Positions 40,286 to 54,760 of a stretch of DNA of 62,000 bases are shown here, in pieces. The stretch is from Tubiluchus corallicola. Lineage: Eukaryota; Priapulida; Priapulimorpha; Priapulimorphida; Tubiluchidae. Made by a program: the position numbers and the translations under genes. Location: assembly GCA_030141605.1 (NCBI GenBank), contig JAQGDQ010000508.1, positions 1 through 62,000 on the forward strand. Reading direction: 5' to 3'. Each line of letters begins with the position of its first letter. Within the stretch, counting starts at the first letter, position 1. The notes below the pieces were generated by a model. That model made no database searches. It saw nothing but the letters and a program-made list of their open reading frames with translations, and was not told the DNA's origin.

Positions 40286-41608
40286 TATAATATAATAATA
40301 ATAATAATAAATCTTCATTAAAGAAATGAATATATATACACAAAGGTGCCTCTTTTTGCAGGCTCAGATTAACAAATTACATTTTCACATAACAAATCTT
40401 TTAAATCCAGTTTCACACTATGTACAACGAATAACATTTTATACTTAAATTAGATATAATTTCAAACGAATCACAAGTATTATACAAACAAATTAACTTT
40501 ACACAACTACATAATTTATTTTTGTATACTGAAGCGGGCCTAAATTAACAATTACTTAGTATAAAATTGTCCCTGATCAGGTTAGTGAAAGCCATTATTA
40601 AATTTTTATCAGATTGAATCATAATATTACGTGTATAATTGGCATCAGCTATTTCCATGAACGGCATTCTTTTTGCATTATCTACTTTATTACATCTGAA
40701 TAAAATGTGCTGAGGAGTTTGCTCTTCTTCTCCACATGGACATAAACTAGTATCACTCATATTAAGTCTATACAAAAAGCTGTTAAAATTCCCCTGGCCA
40801 GTTAAAAAGGACATGGCAATGGATTCTATTTTCCTTTCATTATTTCCAAGCGGCAAATTTAAGGGTGTACATTTTATATTCTGTATTTCAACATCATCTC
40901 CTCGAAATTGCATAACATGCCTATATTTAGTTGACCAGGTACAAAAAACATAATCTATAATTTGACGTTTGGTATACTTTAATATATTTTCAGGAATTTG
41001 TTCAAGATCTGTAGTCAGAAAGTTTTCATTCCAGACAAATTTTAAAAAGTTTCTCACAGTCTGCGCATGTGTGTACAAAATATTTTTATAAATATGTCTT
41101 CCTGTCAGGCGTGCACTACCATACCGCAGAATCTGTTGTTTTACTAAATCATCAGCGCTCTGACATAACGTCTTAAGACAAAATTTAACCACAATTACAT
41201 TTAGTTCAATGTCTAACGGTGGAAGACCACAAAGTAATTCCAATTTAGTACGATCTGGTTTAAAATCCAACCCCGCAGAAACTTTCATTATATCTTAGGT
41301 TATATCTTCAAATACAGTAAGTTTTTTACCTAACCATACAATAGCACCATACAGTTTAATCGGCAAAATGGTAGTTTTATAAATATTTACAATGGTAGCA
41401 AGTCGCAAACCTGCATATTTACTGCAATTGTTTTTTACTTTCAACCATCTATACCATACCTTTTTATGAACATTACCCGCGTGTTTAACAAATGTTAATT
41501 TCCGATCAACAGTTAGGCCTAATATTTTGCTGTCTTCAACAAACAATATTTCATTGTTACTAATTTTTAAATTGTCTGGCTTGTTATTTTCATCCCATGC
41601 CCCTATCC
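40286..41608 (-). pseudogene. 5'-truncated LINE, reverse transcriptase C-terminal region, inserted in (GA)n
   Basis: One minus-strand frame runs from about 41,608 to 40,545. It starts abruptly at RIGAWDENN and shows the end of a non-LTR reverse transcriptase (KILGLTVDRKLTF, then YKTTILPIKLYGAIVWL). A single in-frame TAA follows (41,295-41,297), and then the C-terminal region continues with LLCGLPPLDIEL, FLTGQGNFNSFLYRL and a cysteine-rich CPCG-x8-H-x3-C motif. This layout fits the jockey/I/R1 group of LINEs. The 3' UTR (40,286-40,544) ends in a TAA-type simple repeat. Both flanks are GA microsatellite, so the element inserted into one array and is 5'-truncated. Endonuclease and the catalytic core are missing, so it is dead. 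Confidence 0.85.
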
Positions 41609-43884
<2,276 letters not shown>

Positions 43885-44540
43885 ACATGAAATATGAAAA
43901 TAGATCATATAAGTACTTAGGGGTCGAATTCTTTGCGTCTGGTGCTTTCAGGCAAAGCTGTACCAAACTAAAAGACAAGGGACTAAAAGCTTTTTAGTGC
44001 ATGAAAAAGTACATTTCAAACTGCGCAAACCCACTTACTATTATCAAATTATTTGAACATACTGTAGAACCTATCATGCTATATGGTGTATGGGGACCTA
44101 GCATTATTAAAATTAAAACGAATTCCCCTCACATTCAAACTAAATTTGACAGTGTGCCTAGCGAAGAGGCCAATATTAAATAAAGCAGATTTCTTTTGAA
44201 TGTCAACAACAAATCACGCAAATATGCGCCTACATTCAGAACTGGGCCGTTTCCACATTTTTATTAAAATAATTTAGGATATGATAGCTATGCATACCAA
44301 GCTTATAATGAAAACCGAACCTTAGCTGAGGACTATTTTTTAAACTTGTCATTTAAATAACTAAAATAACGAACAGGAAGATTTAATAATATTTGTTTTA
44401 TCAGTAATTGTTTTGTTGGTCTGTAGTGCCACTATATTTCAAAATTGAAATTGTATGTATGTCTTGTTTCTTTCCTTGTTTTGTATGTATTTTTGGCACA
44501 AACAAATATGAAATACGTAAATAATATAATAGTAAAATTG
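43885..44540 (+). pseudogene. Degraded LINE reverse transcriptase C-terminal fragment
   Basis: Conceptual translation with stops gives YKYLGVEFFASGAF, then after a stop MKKYISNCANPLTIIKLFEH and TVEPIMLYG (44,001 onwards), a standard end of a jockey/CR1-type reverse transcriptase. Past another stop it continues SRFLLNVNNKSRKYAPTFRT and GPFPHF, matching the usual 'lgv...s..a...e.GrfPl' region. A T-rich 3' UTR ends near 44,510. Several stops and one truncated end: inactive. A different family from the LINE at 40.3-41.6 kb. Confidence 0.7.
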
Positions 44541-45289
44541 TCAGTAGATTCATTTGGAAATTAAATTCCGTAGAGGTGCAATAATTATACCGTCCATTGA
44601 TAGCAAATGCACCTTTTAAAGAAATGGATAAACATTATTTAAACACAATGGCGCCACCTAAACATCAAGAGGCCTAAAAAGAATAAAAAATACAATATCT
44701 AAATCTGGTTTTGCCTAAATTACTTGGGTCTAATGGAGCACACACTTTCACTTCACTTAGTAATTTATAATAATTATGCACTGTGTGTGCATTATGTGTC
44801 TGTATGCGTGTTTACATGTATATGTATATTTTGAGAAGATTTCGTTGTCTGATGAAGCTGTTTTGATAACTCCGTAGCACAAGAAATTTCTGCCTTCGTT
44901 TTTGCTCTGATTTCGACGCTAAAACAATTTTGTTGCTAGTATCCAGTTTCTAATGTATTCCACGTTACACACTGACTCATTTGTGCAGTATATCGGTCCA
45001 GTCACTTCGAATGTCGAACCGTCTCAGCGTTTGTTGGCTCTGCAATAATTCCGACAATAACGTTATTTTTATGTATAATCGGAAATACTGCCAGAGTTTA
45101 ACAATCACCGCAGTTCCATGTTTTTAAACTGCTAATGTCACTGATTGCACTCATTGCAACCGGAAATATTACAGGAAACGACACACGAGTTAAGTGATTG
45201 CTGTCATTAAATGATGTCTATTTATTTTATAGAAGTGCATTGTTACTCTTTAAACGAATCTGACTGCTGATTGACTGGTGGGCGGTAAC
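44541..45289. other. Intergenic, no feature recognised
   Basis: Unique sequence; nothing supported. Confidence 0.5.
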
Positions 45290-45545
45290 AGTGGTAATGG
45301 TACTCCTGGCAATAATAATAATGATGATAATAGTGGCGATGTTCAGCTGACGACAACTACATATGACGGCGACGATGATAGACGTGTGTTGATGATGTCG
45401 TGACGGAAACGAGAAATTGCGTGCGGTGATGTACTAACCGAGGTCAATCGTGTAATGCAGTTTTACTGTGAGGATAATGATAATGTTGATGACGATGACG
45501 ATGACTACAACTACAACGGCATCGACAACGAGAACGCACTATTTT
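45290..45545. repeat. Degenerate GAT/GAC trinucleotide region
   Basis: Imperfect AATGATGATAATAGTGGCGATG and GATGATGACGATGACGATGAC-like text, an old trinucleotide array. Comparable patches lie at 54,035-54,190 and 55,740-55,830. Confidence 0.7.
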
Positions 45546-46050
45546 TGTAATTTCCATGTACCTAGATTAAAATTGGTGCATTTTTATGGTGTGAAGACAG
45601 TCGTTTGACAGCTGAGGGAACACACAATAACAAGTGAATGTCGCATTCATATCGTACCTAGAATTTTATCTGCGCACATATGCATTGCAGCGAGCAACAA
45701 TACTAGAATATCCATTTACTCTTTAAAGGTATACGCAACTGTTTTCTGAACGTGTTGCTTAGAAAAATACCTTTCTCTAAATATAAATTAAGGCAGAGGA
45801 AAGCTGATGAATAGGCTGTTTTGCAGAAAGTAGATTTGTGTCGCCTAGAGGATTTGTAGTAAATGCATTGCTCATAGCAGCATATCAGCCCATAGTAGTT
45901 TCATGTGCTAATGTATATGTACTCGAAAATTAATGCACACAATGAAACCAAAGAATTAATGTAGTCATAAACAGCAACACGCGGACACGTGGACTCATGC
46001 TACGTGAATAAATGAGCGTGCAAGATATCCCTGAATATGGAAGCTGCATA
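45546..46050. other. Intergenic, no feature recognised
   Basis: Unique sequence; nothing supported. Confidence 0.5.
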
Positions 46051-46170
46051 ACATAACATGACATGACATGACATGACATGACATGACATGACGTGACATA
46101 ACATAACATAACACGTGATATAACGCAACGTGTGACATAATATAAGATAATGTAGCGTGTGACATGACGT
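46051..46170. repeat. (ACATG)n pentanucleotide array
   Basis: About 8 clean ACATG units, then ACATA and ATAAC variants and longer imperfect repeats containing ACGTGTGACATAA-like text. The minus ORF 45,930-46,184 is an artefact. Confidence 0.9.
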
Positions 46171-47328
46171 AACATAATGTTCATTTATCTTTTAGTATGA
46201 TTGTAGCCAGAATAATTTCATGAAAATGAAGATTGAATTTACTGGATGTCAAAGATAATAAATTGACTGCAATACAAAAAAAAACAGTAAAGCTACGCCC
46301 CGCGGGGTAGTAGCTCTACAAACTAAATGCAGTCATTATGAAAACACAAATATTAGGGACAAAGACAGGCTGAGGTTCCACTAAATGAGTAGCTAATATT
46401 AAATTGCAGGTTGGCTTCGAGAACATAAAGCGAAACATTATCACAATATTACAATATTATGCTTAAAATGCATGCTTACGATTCTAATACAAATTACCCT
46501 CATCCACGCTTCATTATTTCGCATTGTAAAAACCAATCGTCATTCCACATGCGGCTTTATTGAAAATGTTTTATAATACCATCAGTGCAAAAGTTCACTT
46601 CAATGCAAAAACTACAGATAAAAAATAGCGCATCCTATTCAAAGCCATTCTCGGTTCTGTAGGCGAATGGCTTCGTTGAGAACAATAACATCGATTAAGG
46701 AGCTAAAGTCAGAAGTTTTTTTTTGATTTTCACGGAGTCACCCGAATAAGTCATGATATTAAAATTTTACTGTAATATCACTACTTATTAGTGTCAGATT
46801 TTCATTCAAAACTGCGCCGATGCGAAAAATACGAGATGGAAGATTTTGAACGTTTTGAACACAATGAACATGTTTGTAATTTAAAAACCTTTATGCTACT
46901 GTTTACTTCATGTCACGCGCAAATATTTAAGGATACGCACACGGATGTTAGCTGAGATTATGACTGTAAAAATACAAACTTCTATGTATTATAATATTAC
47001 TGATTACATCACAATAAGCTAAATAACTTGTTCATTTTCATAAAAAATTCCTATAATTTTCCTATAAGTTTCCAAACACTTTATTAACAGTTGCTAAATG
47101 ATATGTTACATCTTTATTTCAGATGGCAAATTTTTCCAGAATGACAAGGTCGTCCACGGGGAGCCAGTGGAATAACTTATTATTAGCACAGGCATAATAA
47201 GTCAAAAACCACCGCCTGCTGATTATTGCTTAGATGATACTGCAACCAACCAGGAATATCGTCAAACGAAAATGTCATAAAGGTGTTTCCAACTGCGTGA
47301 CTTGACCGTCTTTCTAAAATAAGATAAA
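46171..47328. other. Upstream region of the NR2-like gene
   Basis: No clear TATA box or initiator, and the transcription start or an upstream non-coding exon cannot be placed. A perfect CCCCGCGGGG palindrome lies near 46,300. The bases just before the ATG (ATAAAATG) give an A at -3, acceptable for initiation. Confidence 0.4.
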
Positions 47329-47823
47329 ATGCGCTGGATATCCATACTTATCCAGTTACTATGCTTCCTGAATTCTTCTTTAGTAAACACGGCCTTCAGG
47401 AGGACCATGTGGCCTTCACGTCTAGGGCAGGACGATGATGCTCCCAAACCGCCTCAAACGCTCACGTTGGGCACAATTTTTCCAGACAGGCGCCTCAAGT
47501 ACAAGAATTTTAAAGCAGTGGCCGATATAGAAATCGGAAAAGTGTACCAGAAAAACAATAGGGGCAGATACAATTTTGCGAAACAGTACCAGATCAAACA
47601 GCACATACGTTATTTACGTACGTACAAACCTAAACCGATGGACGTACTGGATTTAATATGTGATATGCTAGATAATCAAGTGAATACTATCATGTTTTTT
47701 ATGACCACTGAAACAGAAATGAAGTATAGTGAACTGACTGCTGCTTCACAATACCTGGTAAATATGGCTGGTCATCTAGGAATACCAATATTAGCCTGGA
47801 ATGCCGACAACGCTGGGTTTGAC
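47329..47823 (+). CDS. Nmdar2: NMDA-type glutamate receptor subunit NR2-like, exon 1 (start, signal peptide, amino-terminal domain)
   Basis: NMDA receptor 2 subunits form glutamate-gated, calcium-permeable channels at synapses with NR1. This exon gives 165 codons in frame. Residues 1 to about 22 (hydrophobic ISILIQLLCFL core) look like a signal peptide. The amino-terminal, periplasmic-binding-like domain begins near 44 (LTLGTIFPD). Residues 104-124 (MDVLDLICDMLDNQVNTIMF) and 138-165 (AASQYLVNMAGHLGIPILAW, then NADNAGFD) follow the family pattern helix-strand-helix and the invertebrate NR2 motif 'IPVxxWNADN'. The ATG is the first in the open frame and precedes the signal peptide, so it is well supported. 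The exon ends GAC|GTAAGT in phase 0. Other clade-C receptors with the same fold (natriuretic, metabotropic) fit less well, because exon 2 carries NR2-specific text. No stop or frameshift. Confidence 0.82.
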
Positions 47824-47890
47824 GTAAGTACTACTTGTAATGTACTACTTGATATAAGTACTACTTGTAATGTACTACTCGATGTAAGTA
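47824..47890 (+). other. Nmdar2: Tandemly triplicated 5' splice site
   Basis: The exon-1 donor lies at the start of a 30-bp direct repeat present 2.7 times (47,821, 47,851 and 47,881). The three junctions read GAC|GTAAGTAC, GAT|ATAAGTAC and GAT|GTAAGTAC. The first and third are full consensus donors; the second has lost its GT. Use of the third (47,884) would add 20 in-frame codons without a stop. Confidence 0.8.
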
Positions 47891-48914
47891 CTACTCATTG
47901 CTGCACGTAATTCCTGCTAGACTATCGTTTCAGAATGAAGCCATTACTAGTACCTAACTTATATTTTGACTCTTTTTAGGTATCTGAATTTGAGTTATAA
48001 TAGTAAATTACATACTAGCCCAGCTTTAAGTGCCCGGATGTTACCAGCTCATTTGGTTGGTTAATGTTACAACAGACATTTTTACTTTATTTGTTCTTTT
48101 AGTATTATTATTTCATTAATATTATACTGCACCTAAACAAACTACTTTCGCTAATCGCCAAGGTACTTTACGTTCATTTAGGATTCAGCTAATTAACTGC
48201 CCAAAGTTCTTCTCTTGCTAAATCTTGTTATTTGTAATTTCACCTAATTTGTCATTTGTGAAACAATTCGCATTTTTTCTTTTTGAATTAACGGAATGAC
48301 AAATAGTTTCTCTGGACAACACAATAATCTTCCGCCAGAAATCACTGATTTTGAAAAGTAGTTTCGCAGGAAGTTAGTGCGTTTTTAATGTATCTTTCGT
48401 CCCGTTTTCGCTAAGACAAAAGTTCCACGAGAAAGGTTTTCAGTGTTGTGTTCACCTCTGTTGGTAAGTTTTGCTATTCGCGTAATATACCTCTGTCCTT
48501 TCTAAAAACCATCTCTTTTGTAATGGAAGTGACGTTAAAAGGATTTGCGACAGTGCCATCAACTCCTATGGGAAAAGCGCTTGAAATTTCATAACCTTAA
48601 CTAAATAAGCAAGTTCAAAGTCTGAAAATATCTTTCTTTGTCTATTAAAGATCACCGCAGTAGGGGGAGATGCGTAAAGGGTATGGCAATTTCACAGAGC
48701 AAACAAGCGTTATTGTTATTTGAGAAAATTAAAGAAAACGTGCTTGCCTGGTTGCAACAGTGATAATCTTTGTAGATTTACAGATTTTGCCATAAAATAT
48801 AATTCTAATAAGAATGTGATGGGCTTAGTATTACTTAATTAAAACAGATTCCGTAGTTACTCGTCTCTATATTCGTCCGCTTTCAGTGTATTATATTGTG
48901 TAATTATTAGCTTA

Positions 48915-49582
48915 AAGTACAAGAACGCACTTCTTCATAAATAAGGCTTAAAAATTCGTCTTGAAATTTTACGTCACTTACGCATACGGTTTATTACATT
49001 CGGACTTGCGTTAGTAGTCACACTGTATGAAACTTGAAAATTTAAACTCCCATGATGATCGTTGGGCGCAACCATTTTAACGAAGTTGCGTGAAACAAGT
49101 TTAGATAAGATTGCAAAAGTTTGAAAAAATAGTCAGAGCATTCGTCGTACACTCTTTGCTAATTAAGGAAAAGTATAAATTGCCTTATATTATTAATAAG
49201 ATCGATAATCAATAATGTGTTTTTTGGTGAATCTGTGGTGCTGTTTTACAGGTGCTACCTAGAAAGTAATAACTTTCTTTTATAATTACACAAGTCTTTC
49301 AAACAGGTAAGCATAAGGTTAAATAATACAACTTTGTATGTAAACATCTTTGAGATGTATTTTAAAATCACCTTTCTCTCCTTTAAAGTTTAAAAGAGTT
49401 TGTTGTCATTTAGAATATATAAAATAGAAAACTACTGACTTTTTACAATGGTCGACCGGGGTGTAATGTTTTTTTGGGATGCGGTATGGCGAAGGCTCCC
49501 TTTTCCATAATGAAAGAACACGGTGACTAAGGGCGTATGAAAACTTTACTACGCCTTAGACTGATAGTTTTGTACCGCCCAT
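48915..49582 (+). repeat. Dispersed repeat D, copy 2
   Basis: Colinear with 9110-9782 with small indels, including CAGGTAAGCATAAGGTTAAA and the final AGACTGATAGTTTTGTACCG. It ends where repeat similarity to copy 1 stops, near 49,582. Confidence 0.75.
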
Positions 49583-49589
49583 TTAAAAA

Positions 49590-49870
49590 AAACAATCATA
49601 GCATTGATGGATCTTTCTTCACTAAGTATAAATTACTTTATGTTGTCGATAAGATCAATATATTGTTTTCGTGATGCCCACTGGGATGCGGTGGCGCGAC
49701 TATTCTAAATCATTAAAAAAAATCAAATTACACCAGTCTCTCACACAGGTAAGCGTAAAGTTAGGTAATGCACCTTTTTGTGGAAAGTTTTTTCGGGATA
49801 TTCTTTTAAATTTCCTTTTCTTCCCCTTTAAGGTTTGGGTAACACCTCAAACTGAAAGTGGTTTACTGAA
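49590..49870 (+). repeat. Divergent partial duplicate of repeat D
   Basis: Directly follows copy 2 and repeats its middle in diverged form: AAGTATAAATTACTTTATG, GATAAGATCAATA, CACAGGTAAGCGTAAAGTTA and TTCCTTTTCTTCCCCTTTAA. A tandem decayed copy or an internal duplication. Confidence 0.55.
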
Positions 49871-52074
49871 GAAGTAATGGGCTGAAAAGTTTAGCCACCA
49901 TAGGGAGGTACCGTTTGCAAGTTTATGTTGATGTTTGACTGTCACAAACTTTTACCCTAAGCACTAAAGTCAGAGTAACATTAACATTCTGAGGGACCGG
50001 ACTAACATAAGCTGGAATATAAGAAACTGGTCGAACGATTAACAACATAACCTATTGATTACATGAGTCCTCCATTTGTTTAGTGCCCAGTGCTGTGAAA
50101 GATGCTTAGGATTAAAATGATGTTTTTCGTTGGGTTTTAAAGATCACTAGGCTGATGAGTTGGGGTTCACAAATAAAATTTTGCTGAGAAACCACACATA
50201 AGCATCATGGTGCGCCAAAGGACATTGGAGACACTTGGTAGAATTGGAAATTTAAACTCTTAACTAGGGAGAAAACCTAGGCTTACGTCAGGCTTGCAAG
50301 AACTTCTTAAACTAACTTCTGCTGAGACCCTATGTAATCTTTGCATTGAAGCAAATCCGATGGAAAATCTCTTTTTGGCGTGATTGGTTTACCCTAGAAA
50401 TTTCGATATGCGAAGAAAGCTTTCTGTTTTCGTGCTGATTATTACCAGTTTGCTTTCCAGAATACTCAAATAGCGACTACATAGGGTGTAAGCTAAATTG
50501 ATTGCCAGAAATATATCTATGACGCTTGGTTATGTAGTATTGGTCATTCTCTAATATTGATGCGGCATCTGTCAGCTCTATATTCAGGCATAACGATAAC
50601 CAAACTGTTCTGGACTATATTCATCAGTGCCTTAAACGTTTTGTACAATAATCACAGTTTCTTGTAGGACTAATAATAGAATGTAAAATATGCAAATTAT
50701 ATTCTACGCTCTGTTAATGCCATTTCAGCACTTTTACGATAGTCAACGTATTAATGTTTTGAAGAAAATTTTGGACCAACTTAATGCGTAATTTTCCGTG
50801 TATATGACCTGATCATAGTGTAATCATAGTTCTTGGTCAATACATTACTAGTTTACCAGTTTGTATTGCTTCGAACAGTACAATCTACCGATTATCGCCG
50901 ATTTTTAACACAAAATCTATATCAAACAGTGATTGTTCGAACTTTATATATAAAGTGTCTGGTACGCATGCGTAAAGTGGACCTCTCGACTGGTTTTTCT
51001 CATTTGCTCAAGCCAGAGAAAGAACAAAACGAAATAAAACACTTCTTTCATTATTGAACGTCTAATGCACAATAGTATCAAATAGCTCTCACACAGCGAC
51101 AAACAAATGGACTCCAAATTGATTTCAGCTGCCATTTACCATGGACATTTCTAAAAATTTTAATATGCCATCATTCTGTGGAAATCAGTAAAATTATATT
51201 AAAGAACTGCAACCAATTTCGTCTTATTTTGATTCGTGAGGTATAACTACTGTAAGGTCGTATAACATTTGTCCCGATCCTCAGAACTCCCGAGCATAAT
51301 AATTAATAAAGATAAAAAAATTGTGCGGAAAAAGGATAAGTTTTTGGAGGTCAGTTTTTACTAATAACAAGAGACTGAGATACGGCATTGTTGTTTAATT
51401 TTGTTTATTTCAAAATTGACATATAATGCGCTAATTTTTCTCAAAAGTCGACAATTGAAGGTTGAAATGATTTTCATAGAATTTTAAATAATTTTTAATA
51501 AATAATACAGAACATAAAAACAAAAAGGCTTTGCAAACTATGCAAGACCTATGAATGTGGGTCTAATTTTGTTCAATAAATTATGTTCTTTCGCAAAATT
51601 TTTACAAGTTCTTTTATGGCAGGACCGGGTCCTAGTTCATTAGCAAGATAATACTCTGATCTGAAATACTATAATGGCAGAGATGTCACAGTCACATTCG
51701 GACGTATTTACATCTTCTCTAAGCACCGAGAAACGAACGAAATAATTCGGAATCACAGTAAAATAAACCTCACAAGAGTGAGATTCCTATAAGTGGTCAT
51801 CTAACGAGTCAGTTGTCAGGCTCGGTCTTGCTTAACTTCGGTAGCGAAACACACGTCATGATCATTCACTACTGTGTACACGCAAAGATCGAGATGATAG
51901 GCTACCTAATCGTTCTGACTTCACAAATCTGCTTTCTTACCTTAGCGAGTCAGTTTTATCATCAATTATCATAAAAACTAACCAATTTTTATCATAATTA
52001 TAAATCCTATAATTAAATACATGTAATTAAAATAAACTGCTTTTCATTGCGCAATATTTAACTGCAGTTTTAAA

Positions 52075-52280
52075 AAAATTGTTTTTTGGGAAGTTTGTTT
52101 TCTATGAAATAACGCTTCTGGAAAAAATTCTAACAAAAATCTTTTCTCAGAACATTTTTTCTGGTTCCTTAGAAGGTAATTTTTTGGCAAAAATGTTTTC
52201 TGTGATTTTCTATCGGGCAATAATCTCATCTGGTAAAAAACTTTTCTAGGAAAAGGCTCTTCCGGGAAACGAGTCAATCC
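52075..52280 (+). repeat. Repeat E, copy 2 (longer)
   Basis: Its 3' ~105 bp match 12,689-12,792. Upstream it continues with degenerate related units built on TTTTTCTGG / GGCAAAAATGTTTTCT text. The 93-codon minus ORF over it is not supported. Confidence 0.5.
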
Positions 52281-52319
52281 CGTACTATTAGACTCTCTTT
52301 TAATGCAATACGTGTCATA

Positions 52320-53634
52320 CCACACTTTGAAGTGCAGTAAAAATTATACACTTCAACGCCTATAATAATGCTAAAGTGTTTCTGATAGGTTAAAAATGTT
52401 TTTAACGGCCGGCGAACCCAGTCAGTTATGATATCATAACTATGTATAATTTTTAACAACACAAACATTGCACGTGTTGCGAAAGCAAAAATTGAAGTAC
52501 AGTATTATTGTACAACAATTCAATTTAAATAAACAAAAACTGGACAAATTTTAAATATAAGAATGTAAATCATCACGCATGAGCAGACGAACTTGTGCAC
52601 TATATCACAATTGAACACGTCTGAACTGGGAGGTACAACGCCTGTTTTTTGTGCAACGTGTTTCCAAGATGCAGATGCTAGTACCAAACTAGCAAATGGC
52701 GAAATTGATGTAACAGCGAAGAACTGGTCTCGCGAATGCAAAATTAAGTTTCTACCGTAACAATTTTTTCACATAAGTTAATTTTAACCTTTAGCCTACC
52801 AAGGTGGGATAAAAAATTACCACAGCTGTGTTCGGTCACATGTTTTGTTTTGATGCATACAACGAAAAATTATCAAACTAGTAGCGATTAAATACTTTTC
52901 AATTTTTATGCAACCATGCGTTAGTTTTGTTGAAAAGTATTATTCCTGCTTTTTTGCAAAGCACGAGTGCCAGATACTACCTGACGTGGGATGACTAATC
53001 ACTCCTCTTGGTCCTTATGTAAGCAAAGTGTTTGAGTTTTCATGGGCACCATGATATGTTACCTGGACAACTAGAAAGCGCTGCAAACCTCCCAATTGCA
53101 GCCTGTAGTTCTGCAAAGTGATTTTTCTAACAATCTGCTAAAGAAATTTCATATTCGTGAACATTCTTCATTTAGTAATATGACGGGAACTTTAGCTGTA
53201 CAGGTGGCTAAGGTTGAAGTTAATAGGTTAAACTATTAGAAGATCCAGCAAGTGAAGATGAAGTGGAAGTCTCAGAATTAAACAGTGAACCTCATTAGCC
53301 TATTATGTCACAAGATTTAATAAACCACGCAAAACACATGAGCACTAGCAATATAATGCCTCTTTGTATCATTCCTACCTCATATATCTACGACAACTTG
53401 ACCCAGAACTTGATTTTGCACTACCAGTTGCACCCCGATTGCTCGCTGGTCATTCTATTCAGTTAGTAACACATACTAAGCAAAATTTTTATGGGGTAAT
53501 TTGTTACCCCGCTTGTTCTTTATTGTAACGTAAAAAAAAACGTTGGTCGGTTAAGGGTTGAAAAAAAACGTGTTTCCTTTTAATATTTTTAGATTAGATT
53601 CTTGGGCTATAATTTAAAGTTGGTTTTCCTTTAA
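52320..53634 (+). mobile_element. MITE family A, copy 4, with nested insertion
   Basis: Family A text runs from ACTTTGAAGTGCAGTAAAAA through CACGCATGAGCAGACGAAC to ACATAAGTTAATTTTAA (52,787). It resumes at about 53,562 (GTGTTTCCTTTTAATATTTT) and ends GGTTTTCCTTTAA at 53,634. Family sequence on both sides of the 770-bp insert is colinear with copies 1 and 2. Confidence 0.75.
52788..53557. mobile_element. Nested piggyBac-like non-autonomous element
   Basis: The left end CCTTTAGCCTACCAAGG and the inverted right end CCCTTAACCGACCAACG match at 13 of 17 positions. Flanks are TTAA (52,784-52,787) and TTGA (53,558-53,561), a decayed TTAA duplication. A TTAA target with ends starting CCY fits piggyBac-like elements (inference). 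A short acidic stretch LEDPASEDEVEVSEL is encoded near 53,240-53,285 but no catalytic region remains. Confidence 0.5.
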
Positions 53635-54034
53635 ACAATATGTATTTGTTAATTATTGTGAAAAGGTTAACCTCTCTTATATATAACTTTGACGTAATTT
53701 AGGTTGTGCTGTAACACAGTTTGTAAATGAAATTCATCACAGTAAAATACATAGATTATCTCGAAAGTTGGAAGTTTTTAGTGACTTGGAACTGCAGCCC
53801 GTAAAACTTCCATAATGGCTTCAAGCACTAAATACCAATATTTACCGACACGCTTTCTCTAGGGAAATGTCGTTTATTCCACTGGAACGAGTAATCTTTC
53901 ATCACGAGTGAGTGATTGATAGCAACAAAAGTATAACTTATATTAACTGCGGCTATAAAGCTAAAGTGTAGAGTGTCGCTAGAGAATTAGAATAAAAAAT
54001 TAGTACGCGCATAATTGATAAATTAACTGTTACT

Positions 54035-54045
54035 CAAAATCGTTA

Positions 54046-54076
<31 letters not shown>

Positions 54077-54190
54077 TGTCATCATCATCATCACCCTCAC
54101 CAATGCCATCATCGATATTGTCATTATCATCATCATGATCATCACTATCACCTTCATCATCATCAGCAGCAGCACAGCGACAACAGCAAT
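54035..54190. repeat. (GTC)n / (ATC)n trinucleotide array
   Basis: Nine or so TCG units, then TCA units with interruptions, then CAG/ACA-type triplets. A second patch (TAC)n(TGC)n lies at about 54,367-54,395. The ORFs are artefacts. Confidence 0.85.
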
Positions 54191-54576
54191 CACAGCAGCA
54201 GCTGTTAAGAACAACAAGAGCAATAGTAACGTTAAAAATGCGAAAACTATTACGCTGCAGTACATGTCACGAAATTGTAAAGCACGCTCCAAGTGTATTT
54301 CCGAAACTGTAAAAATTGTTCTGTAAAATTTAAACTGGTTATTATGAAATTTAAAGAATAAACACTTACTACTACTACTGCTGCTGCTGCTGTTATTACC
54401 AACGTCGTTGTCGTTGTTTTATTGTCACTGTCGTTGCTCTAATTATCATAATATATCATGGTCGTAAGTCAAACAAAGAGGTGATATACTCACAAATCAG
54501 GTAGAATATTGCATCATTTAATTGGTGTTACACATTTCTGTTTAGTTTTATAGACTGAATAAAACAAAGTTGTTTT

Positions 54577-54760
54577 ATAATAATATAATATAATATGATA
54601 ATATTGTTTATTGCAATTAATGTACACAAACTGTATTGTGCAAAATACATATCCATAAAATTTTTGTGTACAAACAGTCAGAAGACTGACGAAAGCAATA
54701 GTGTCTACTATCGCTTACTATAAACCGCTATTATAAACCGTCAGGGTGTTGACATCTCAA
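54577..54760 (-). mobile_element. LINE 3'-end fragment
   Basis: An (ATAAT)-type tail and the text AAAATTTTTGTGTACAAACA then CAGTCAGAAGACTGACGAAAG match 59,600-59,730 closely. Only the 3' UTR is present. Confidence 0.65.
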
